From: Bathymodiolus brooksi
Taxonomy: Eukaryota > Mollusca > Bivalvia > Mytilida > Modiolidae
Length of the DNA: 64,000 nucleotides
Assembly: GCA_963680875.1 (NCBI GenBank)
Contig: OY804575.1
Span: 102,417,505-102,481,504 of the forward strand
Direction: 5' to 3'
Both the position numbers and the translations under genes were made by a program. Shown here piece by piece: positions 60,001 through 64,000 of this stretch (position 1 is its first letter; every line of letters begins with the position of its first letter). The notes beneath the pieces were generated by a model that saw only the letters and a program-made list of their open reading frames with translations, was not told the origin of the DNA and made no database searches.

Positions 60001-63000
60001 ACGAGCCAACCAGTCTTTGCTCTTTCTCCTTAATGCTGCGTGCTTATCGGAGAAGCAACAAATACCAATTTTTGGTTTGAACTGATCAGGGCACGAACCC
60101 ACTATCTACCGCACTTGAGGCGAGCATGCTAACCATCAATGATATTATAAGTATGCTGTTAAACAGTCTAAAATTTAAATATCAGGTTGATTAGAGAAAA
60201 AGCTGTGAAACCAATATATATTATTACCACTCTTATGGAACAAGACCACAGTTGGATCTGGATCTGCTTAGCTGCACAACTTGGACCACATTTTCATTGT
60301 AACATTTTGGGAGAAGGTTGTTTATATGTAGGGGTACAATATGTCAATATAAAGAATGTGGTCCAAGAGAACAGTATGGTTAATCATTGAAGACACAGAT
60401 AACATAAACTTGGGGGAAATCATTATGGTTTAAAGATTAAAAATTTAATCAATCTTTCTCAAAGTACCGGTAAGCCATGTACATCTTTAATGAGGTGCAC
60501 ATCTTCAACTTGTGTTTAATCACAAATTGTACCACATGTGGCAAATAATGAATTTTTTTTATTTAGTCAAATCTGTCATGGGAGGTTTACAATGTGTGTG
60601 CAAAGTTTCTTGTTCCATTTACAGATTATTCTAATGTAGTTGTTTAATATTCCTGGTTTGTGATTGGACAATGCTTTAATTTTCACAGTATCAATTCCAT
60701 GAGATATTTTTAGAATTTTAGCTGATTTCCGCTTACGTCATCTTGTCAATAATGTGGCAATACACATCTATACACATGATTACATTAGAATGGAGATAAC
60801 TGTATTGTATTGGAAAATTTCACTGAATCAACTGTCGATTTATGGTGTAATTTTCACGGTATCAATTCCACGGTTGGAATAGGACGAGATATTTTTAGAT
60901 TTTTAGTGGATTTCCGCTTACGTCATCTTGTCAATAATGTGGCAATACACATCTTTACTCATGATTACATTAGATTGGATATAACTGTATTGTATTTGAA
61001 AATTTCACGGCATCAATTGGAGATTTAATGGTTGCAAATATCCGTTTACTGGCTCAGCTACTGCGTCGCCAATAAACTCAATTTGCGACTATCAAATCTC
61101 CAATCGATTCTGTGAAATTTTCAAATACAATACAGTTATCTCCTAATTTAAACAAAGTACCCTCTACAGTATGTGATGACAAAAATGACTAAGTTCCACA
61201 CATTGAATTTTTTTTTTTAGAAATTGTTTGAATCTGAGCAAAATATGTGTGCAATCATTGTGCAAAGAAGGGGTTCACTATTTTTCAAGTGGAAGGACCT
61301 GGACCTTTCAGTTTTAAATCCTGAAGGTCCACCTCATTGCTGTTTTTTGGAACATTATAAGCAATTATCAATAAACACCTTGTATCTTTATAATTATTCA
61401 GGTTTTCATATGACCCAACACTGCATCAGATACAAAAGACTTTGGGCCACTTGAAGGAATATGGTGGAATAAAGTTTTATAAGGCCAAAATGAGTTTTTT
61501 ACAGGCAGTTTGCACTGATTTTAGTCACTAGGAACTAGATTCACAGCCCAATATGCACAACGATTTCACTATATAACTACGTGCAGAGGACGATTTCCGG
61601 TAAACCATGATCTATTACATGTTTTATATTTCTCGTATTTTTGGGTTTGTTTTCTATAAGTGAATAACAACAATGGTGGTTCCCATTGCATAAAAATTGA
61701 TAACTGTTTGTGACCAATGCCATTAAATATCATTTCTAAAGAGCAGATCTAAGATTTATTGCAATAGATGATTAAAAGAGTTTAATAAACTTATCAAAAG
61801 ATAACGACACTTCAAACACAAATCAGAAGTTCCACGGGTGCAGCTAATACCCAACGTAAAAGTCAAGTCAGTAGTGAATGGTCACTGACCTCTGACCTTC
61901 ATAATTGTGAACCCTTGCAAGGTTTGAATAATTTTGGATGAAAACTATTGCAGTTACAGATTACACGAACCTTCTCAGTGTTTGGAACAAATGGTCATAA
62001 GGAGGAAGTGTTTTATAGCACCATGCTCGCCGCTTGCGATACAGGAATAAAGGTCATTGTTGTTTCATAGTTATACTATGAATCTATAAATCAAACAAAC
62101 AGGGGTGACATTTCTAACTAGCTAATAATGATGTACAAACCTGACTTCTGAACACCATCAAAAACTTTATTGCATCTGCTTTTAATATTGGACTTGAGTT
62201 TACTGAAAGAAAAAACAGAATGTTCACAGGGAATATTTCTAAATCAGTAAGTCTGAAGATTTTGGTTTGGTTAGTTTGTATAAATATCTATATAACCTTA
62301 AACTGAGTGTTACTGTTAATAGCTATTTAATTTGAAACATATAGTGGTTTCACTTGTCAATTTTCATAGATTGAAAGAAACTGTGATATTAGTTGATATT
62401 TGAATTTGTGAATCCAATACCTGGAAATAATTTCTCTCATAGTTAATGTTCTAATTTTTGTGGTTTGATTGAAGCAACGAAACCACAAAAATTAGTATTC
62501 AACAAAGAAAGATGCACGTTGAATTTAACAGGACATGTCACGCATTCAAAATTCAGATAAGAAACAGACTTTCCCAATTTATAATTGATTTGTATTGGAA
62601 AGAATCACAAGGGTACAATAATAGGAAAAAATATGCATTTGTCAAAAGGAAGTGGAAGACAAAAATCTATTTTTCAATAGTAAAATGTTATTACAAACTT
62701 CATTTATACTACACAACTTGTGTGTCCTGGTCATTCAATTTCTATACCACTGAGGGTGACACAGATTTCAAATTTGTTATCATATGAATTACGAGTTAAA
62801 ATTTTCACACTTATATAGAAATCGAGATATAATTTTGGAAATTTTTATGTATGCTAACAATTTGGAAAAAGGTTTTGTGGAGCACTTGGCAGACCCAGCA
62901 ATATAACGCTGTTTGTAAGGACACATGTAATTTAGGTATCCAATAGATTTAGAAGATCCAGTTCTTTATCTTCGGTTGAAACTCCAAAGTCAGACAAAAC

Positions 63001-63297
63001 AGACATGTGATTGTCCAAGATTTCCTCTTTGTAAGTGTTGTCGGGTATAAGGCGACAGTTTACGCAAGTTTGACTGTACTTCTTACCACTGAATGCATAG
63101 GTAGATGTAAATCTAGCCATAATAGAGAAATCCAGCCTCAGAAGAGAAACTTTGGTATAATAATCAATAACATAGCATTTTTCACAAAGAGCAACAAGAT
63201 AAAACTACAAACCATCAGAAGCTTGTAAATCAGGAACGACTTGTGTTGTAAAGAAATCTGCGGTGTTGACTAATCCACTGGCTGTTGTAATACCACG
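44993..63297 (-). CDS. CSE1L: CSE1L (exportin-2 / CAS), 3' half, 14 exons, partial at 5' end
   Basis: Fourteen - strand exons join in frame to 523 codons plus TGA: 63213-63297, 62141-62202, 59143-59282, 56701-56804, 54818-54915, 53512-53662, 52290-52492, 51721-51818, 50270-50355, 49385-49466, 48338-48481, 47864-47961, 46080-46210, 44993-45082. All introns are GT-AG and every junction keeps phase. The protein matches exportin-2, the importin-beta-family receptor that, with RanGTP, returns importin-alpha to the cytoplasm. Diagnostic stretches include [48 protein letters not shown] and [14 protein letters not shown]. The family is about 970 residues of HEAT repeats; this is roughly the C-terminal 54 percent. 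The upstream exons lie beyond 64000. No stops, frameshifts or missing segments; presumably functional. Confidence 0.97.
45370..45492 (-). mobile_element. SINE family A head fragment in CSE1L intron
   Basis: GGCGGAGAAGCAACAAATAC, GATCGGGGCTCGAACCCACG (intact B box), GAGCATGCTAACCATTACAT (A box). The body is absent. Confidence 0.85.
45820..46010 (-). mobile_element. SINE family B in CSE1L intron, partly deleted
   Basis: TTATGGTGTTTAACACCTCT, CAATATTTCAGTTATCATGT, GAATTTGAACTCACAACTTA; the head is shortened. It ends about 70 bp from exon m. Confidence 0.8.
46080..46210 (-). CDS. CSE1L: CSE1L exon m
   Basis: 131 nt; the split Gly then [20 protein letters not shown] ... [16 protein letters not shown]; donor GTATGA. 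Confidence 0.96.
46412..47156 (+). repeat. Tandem-array element H2 in CSE1L intron, 5'-truncated, 4 units
   Basis: Begins inside a unit (AAAAATGAGCATATATGTTC). GCAAACAGGAAGTAGGAATC markers lie near 46458, 46627, 46796 and 46965. The diagnostic last unit (ATGACGCTTGTGACC, CAACAGTTACTGAG) and the palindrome TACCCCCCTCCCCCTTCGGG / AGCGGGGGTATAA close it. The 5' terminus is missing, unlike the other two copies. Confidence 0.88.
47480..47702 (-). mobile_element. SINE family A in CSE1L intron, diverged
   Basis: CATGATAAGAATTAGTTGCA, GATGTACTAGACCAAGACAC, CAGTCTTTGGTCTTTTTCCT, GGGGTTGAACCCATGATCTA, GCTAACCATTACACCAGCAA. Confidence 0.8.
47864..47961 (-). CDS. CSE1L: CSE1L exon l
   Basis: 98 nt; [20 protein letters not shown] then [12 protein letters not shown], the acidic family signature before GYQTA; donor GTGAGA. 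Confidence 0.96.
48130..48315. repeat. Repeat family E fragment in CSE1L intron
   Basis: GTTTCTGCTAACACTACTGA, TTTAGTGCCTACCTTCAAAC and CTACCCTATTTTTTTCAAGA correspond to 13990-14210 in order. Adjacent to exon k. Confidence 0.5.
48338..48481 (-). CDS. CSE1L: CSE1L exon k
   Basis: 144 nt; [20 protein letters not shown] ... [20 protein letters not shown]; donor GTAAGA; the Trp codon is split 2+1 across the next junction. Confidence 0.96.
48482..49384 (-). other. CSE1L: CSE1L intron j-k
   Basis: Holds a family D fragment (GAATGTTTTGTTGATATTGG near 48655). Otherwise AT-rich with no further exon. Confidence 0.5.
49385..49466 (-). CDS. CSE1L: CSE1L exon j
   Basis: 82 nt; [20 protein letters not shown] then IDGIQA; donor GTAAGT. 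Confidence 0.95.
49467..50269 (-). other. CSE1L: CSE1L intron i-j
   Basis: Includes a family D relative at 49575-49690 (TCTAACCCTGCCACATTTTC, GTACCAAGCCAGGAAAGTGA). Nothing else recognised. Confidence 0.5.
50270..50355 (-). CDS. CSE1L: CSE1L exon i
   Basis: 86 nt; [20 protein letters not shown] then SKTTKFIK; donor GTAAGT, acceptor TTGCAG. Confidence 0.96.
50553..50808 (-). mobile_element. SINE family B in CSE1L intron, full length
   Basis: GGTTATGGTGTTTAACAACA, GTGGTCAGTTTTATTGGTGG, CAACCTGTCGCAAGTCACTG, GCGGGACTTGAACTCCAAAC (B box), GTAAATCCAACTACCATACG. Confidence 0.9.
50940..51205 (+). mobile_element. Degraded SINE family B, + orientation
   Basis: Head words GACCACCAAGGCCGTGATAT and ATATTTGGATTTACGTACAT. 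The tail is ATATCGGTGAAAGTGGTGTT then TAACACCACTACC. The middle is largely unrecognisable. Confidence 0.45.
51249..51585 (-). mobile_element. SINE family A in CSE1L intron
   Basis: GATTGATTGTTGTTTTGTGC, TTTTTCAGCTATATCATGGG, GGCGGGTAGATATGTCGCTC, GAACCAACAAATACCAATTT; the head is eroded (GAGGCGAGCACTTTAAACAT). Just beyond, GGGTTATGGGT words repeat at 51630-51700. Confidence 0.82.
51721..51818 (-). CDS. CSE1L: CSE1L exon h
   Basis: 98 nt, phase 0; [20 protein letters not shown] then [12 protein letters not shown]; donor GTAAGT. Confidence 0.96.
52290..52492 (-). CDS. CSE1L: CSE1L exon g
   Basis: 203 nt, the longest here; [20 protein letters not shown] ... [20 protein letters not shown] ... 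[10 protein letters not shown]. Donor GTAGGTAG, repeated GTAGGTAGTT sequence just downstream. Confidence 0.96.
52556..52640 (+). mobile_element. MITE fragment in CSE1L intron
   Basis: ACTACAGTCAAACTTGTATT and ATCACCTTTGGGACCAAGAA match the left half of the 28507-28691 MITE. The right half is missing. Confidence 0.6.
52700..52990 (+). mobile_element. SINE family A in CSE1L intron, + orientation
   Basis: GTTAGTGTGCTAAGCTGCAA, GGTAGATCATGGGTTCCAGT (decayed B box), GTGTAAGAGCAATGACTGGT, GTTTCCGAGTGAAGCGACAT, CTAGTACAAAGCAAACATCA, ATGATATAGC; the extreme tail is missing. Confidence 0.82.
53145..53430 (-). mobile_element. SINE family B in CSE1L intron, plus a second tail fragment
   Basis: 53145-53370: GGAGTTTAACGTGAGTTTCA, ACCTGCCGCAAGTCATTGAC, GGGGTTCAAATTCACAACTT, GTAAATCAACTACCAACGAT. 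53385-53430 has another tail (GTTTAACACATCTTTCAACA), which ends about 80 bp from exon f. Confidence 0.8.
53512..53662 (-). CDS. CSE1L: CSE1L exon f
   Basis: 151 nt, phase 0; [20 protein letters not shown] ... [20 protein letters not shown]; donor GTGAGA. One of the most conserved parts. Confidence 0.96.
53855..54272. mobile_element. hAT-like element in CSE1L intron, about 410 bp
   Basis: The left end TAGGGCTCACCACACTTAGT and the inverted right end CAGGGCTCACCAAACCAGG start alike. GCAAG lies at or within two bases of both ends (left GCAAG|TAGGG, right CCCTG|GAGCAAG). The inner right end (GTGAAGTGGGCGAC) matches the fragment at 23853. The interior shows a 65-codon frame with no recognised transposase motif. 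Confidence 0.55.
54500..54775 (-). mobile_element. SINE family B in CSE1L intron, full length with a small insertion
   Basis: GTTATGGTGTTTTACGCCAC, GTGGTCAGTTTTATTGGTGG, CCGCAAATCACTGATAAACT, GGGATTCGAACTCAAAACTT (B box), GTAAATCCAACTACCATACA. It ends about 45 bp from exon e. Confidence 0.88.
54818..54915 (-). CDS. CSE1L: CSE1L exon e
   Basis: 98 nt; [20 protein letters not shown] then [12 protein letters not shown]; donor GTAGGT. Confidence 0.95.
55000..55965. repeat. Inverted-repeat region with C-rich tracts in CSE1L intron
   Basis: GGTGTGGTCAAATTTTGCC and TATTCCATTTAAAATATACC then TGGGAGGGG (55002-55155) are mirrored by CCCCTCCCAGGTAGACTTAA, ATGGAATAACC and GTGTTTAGACGGTCAAATTT (55905-55965). 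The arms are about 150 and 70 bp, the spacer about 750 bp. C runs at 55183-55197 and similar CCCC(A/C)CC tracts near the right arm add low complexity. Probably a decayed foldback transposon. Confidence 0.5.
56701..56804 (-). CDS. CSE1L: CSE1L exon d
   Basis: 104 nt; [20 protein letters not shown] then [14 protein letters not shown]. The donor is the weak GTCATT, the only non-GTRRG/GTTTG donor in the set; the phase and the conserved ENEYIMKA join confirm it. Confidence 0.93.
56885..57195 (-). mobile_element. SINE family A in CSE1L intron
   Basis: GTGAGTGATTGTTGTTTAAT, TTTTTCAGCTATATCATGGC, GCGGAGAAGCAACAAATACC. The B box is deleted (GGTTTGACCGAGCACGCTGA); the A-box side is ATATGCCACCGATGCGG. 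Confidence 0.85.
57648..57800 (-). mobile_element. SINE family B fragment in CSE1L intron
   Basis: AGGGTTATGGTGTTATAACA, TTTCCGTTATATCGTGGCGG, CAAACTTTGTCACATAATGT; the head is lost after TGGCCATGAGTGGG. Confidence 0.8.
57857..58774 (+). repeat. Tandem-array element H2 in CSE1L intron, complete, 5 units of exactly 168 bp
   Basis: The 5' end GATGAACTGTGAGCTAATGC then CTCACTTATGATACCCCCGC matches the copy at 34374. Unit markers G(C/T)AAACAGGAAGTAGGAATC lie at 57901, 58069, 58237, 58405 and 58573. The distinct last unit, GGACGGACGGAAGGACGGAC and the GC-rich palindrome end it. Because 168 is divisible by 3, a - strand frame (58175-58564) stays open across units; it is not a gene. Confidence 0.93.
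59010..59110. repeat. Repeat family D fragment in CSE1L intron
   Basis: GCTCGTTTTGTTGATATTGG, TGAAATTGTTGACATTCATA and CTGTTTGAACGGTGG match 8165-8225. It ends about 30 bp from exon c. Confidence 0.6.
59143..59282 (-). CDS. CSE1L: CSE1L exon c
   Basis: 140 nt, phase 0; [20 protein letters not shown] ... [20 protein letters not shown]; donor GTAAGT. The HEAT helix pair is well conserved. Confidence 0.95.
59328..59455 (-). mobile_element. Chimeric SINE: family B tail fused to family A head
   Basis: GGTTATGGTGTTTAATGCCA through GGCAGTCAGTTTTATTG is family B. It passes directly to the family A head (ACCTAACTCTGGCTCAAACC, GCTAACTATTACACCACTGA). The second B/A junction in the window (see 1698-2070), at a different breakpoint. 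Confidence 0.65.
59800..60140 (-). mobile_element. SINE family A in CSE1L intron, full length
   Basis: GAGTGAGTGAGTGATTGTTG, GGTCCGCTTCGTACTAGACC, CTCTTTCTCCTTAATGCTGC, GGGCACGAACCCACTATCTA (B box), GGCGAGCATGCTAACCATCA. Confidence 0.88.
60640..61145. repeat. Direct plus inverted repeat cluster in CSE1L intron
   Basis: A block of about 170 bp (ATTTTCACAGTATCAATTCC, GATTTCCGCTTACGTCATCT, TGTCAATAATGTGGCAATAC, GATAACTGTATTGTATT) occurs at about 60680-60835 and again at 60850-61025. A 60-bp inverted piece closes it (CTCCAATCGATTCTGTGAAA then TTTTCAAATACAATACAGTT, 61095-61140). Looks like a foldback element that duplicated one arm. Confidence 0.7.
62141..62202 (-). CDS. CSE1L: CSE1L exon b
   Basis: 62 nt; completes the split V codon, then [20 protein letters not shown]; donor GTTTGT, acceptor CTTTCAG. 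Confidence 0.94.
62203..63212 (-). other. CSE1L: CSE1L intron a-b, with a perfect 16-bp hairpin
   Basis: 62451-62466 and 62480-62495 form a 16-bp perfect stem (CTAATTTTTGTGGTTT / AAACCACAAAAATTAG, 13-base loop). It is probably the tip of a small foldback repeat, since ATTAGTATTCAAC follows it. No extra exon was found. Confidence 0.5.
63213..63297 (-). CDS. CSE1L: CSE1L exon a (first in window)
   Basis: 85 nt, starting in phase 0 after TTTCAG; encodes [20 protein letters not shown] and PDLQASD, donor GTTTGT. An earlier exon must exist, but none was found to 64000. Confidence 0.93.
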
Positions 63298-64000
63298 CTG
63301 AAACAATCATAATTCAATATCAATTCTAATGTAATACACTACAATGAAAATTACAAGTTATTTGTGAAAAAACCTGAGGACTGAATGACAACTATTTCTA
63401 CCATTCTCTATTTTTTTTTTACAGATTTTTGTTGATGGTTCAATCTAAAGGCATTAGTTCCTGTTAATATAATCATCAGTCTTCAATTTAGAGTGCGCCA
63501 TTGCACCATTCCCGCGATTTTTGTCTTTCTGGCGCGATTGAAATGGTCAACTGGGCCAAATCGGGCGCATTGCTTTTTTACCTTTTGAGATCGTCCCGGT
63601 AATAAATTCCAGAAACCAGTCCCGAAATACATCTGGTTTTTACAAAGTCTTTATCTGTGTCAGTAGACAGCTTTATGTAAAGTCGTTTTCAAGCGTCCAA
63701 GTCACGTTGAGAATTTGTTTGTCAAGGTAAATTTAAGCATGATGCGTGACAGGTCAAAGTCATGAAGTGTATATCTTCATATTTTGCATCCCGCAGGGGT
63801 GAAAAGAGCGAAACCCACTGCCACTGATGAAAATCAAAATGAAGCACTGTTGTCTTCTGAATATTATTACCATCACTTTGTGTCTGTCTTTTGATTTACT
63901 ATTAATTTAAAATTCAAATTCAAACTCTTATTGACACAAACTCATCAACAAGATATGGTTACAGGGGTTTCAAAGTGGGCCGGTACCCGGTACTTTTACC
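63298..64000. other. CSE1L intron, upstream part; no exon found
   Basis: Expected to be intron between exon a and the previous exon beyond the window. 63490-63600 is GC-richer (GCGCCATTGCACCATTCCCG, GGCGCGATTGAAATGGTCAA) and may be a transposon fragment. A short + frame near 63757-63832 (MKCISSYFASRRGEKSE) is too short and stop-ridden to call. Confidence 0.4.

Noticed and set aside
63757..63832. Short + frame MKCISSYFASRRGEKSE, reminiscent of the start of some transposase-derived proteins
   Set aside because: Too short, followed by stops, no continuing exon; resemblance only.
63298..64000. Search for the next upstream CSE1L exon
   Set aside because: No - strand frame with family sequence and splice sites was found, so the exon must lie beyond the window.

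Overview
This window reads as nuclear DNA of a bivalve-like mollusc. It is AT-rich, almost gene-free on its left side, packed with short repeats, and rich in the ACATGTA-type words common in molluscan genomes. It carries tRNA-derived SINEs and tandem-repeat elements that look like the 'pearl'/Helentron-associated (HINE) elements described in bivalves. No rRNA, functional tRNA, CRISPR, operon or bacterial feature is visible. The phylum call is inference from repeat style and gene structure; nothing here fixes the genus.

Two protein-coding genes are well supported. OST4, the 37-residue subunit of the oligosaccharyltransferase complex, lies on the + strand with its whole CDS in one exon (40518-40631). 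It has an acceptor directly upstream of the ATG and probably a spliced 3'UTR ending near 42.04 kb. The 3' half of CSE1L (exportin-2/CAS) lies on the - strand between 63297 and 44993. Fourteen exons join in perfect phase to 523 codons plus stop, and the 5' half lies beyond the right edge. The two genes are convergent, tail to tail, about 3 kb apart. OST4 acts at the ER membrane in N-glycosylation and CSE1L recycles importin-alpha from the nucleus, so no functional link is implied.

Layout. 1-585: end of a tandem-repeat element closed by a hairpin. 0.6-18 kb: AT-rich sequence with SINEs and simple tandem arrays (31, 34, 28 and 52 bp units). 18-30 kb: SINE fragments, two short hAT-like elements each flanked by a 5-bp duplication, a second tandem-array family, and a 58-codon ORF. 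30.3-33.2 kb: a 2.9 kb terminal-inverted-repeat element studded with a 16-bp motif, holding a nested array. 34.3-37.5 kb: a dead reverse-transcriptase element broken by a 168-bp-type array and by a 1.5 kb foldback element. 38.9-42.3 kb: OST4 with SINEs and MITEs. 43-45 kb: degenerate arrays and the CSE1L 3'UTR. 45-63.3 kb: CSE1L exons among repeat-laden introns. 63.3-64 kb: intron or intergenic sequence with no exon found.

The most interesting non-gene structures are the motif-studded 2.9 kb element, the common architecture of the tandem-array elements (including a fixed last unit), and a 3' tail shared by at least three SINE-like families. All boundaries were read by eye. Repeat coordinates may be off by several bases; exon coordinates were checked for phase and GT-AG sites.
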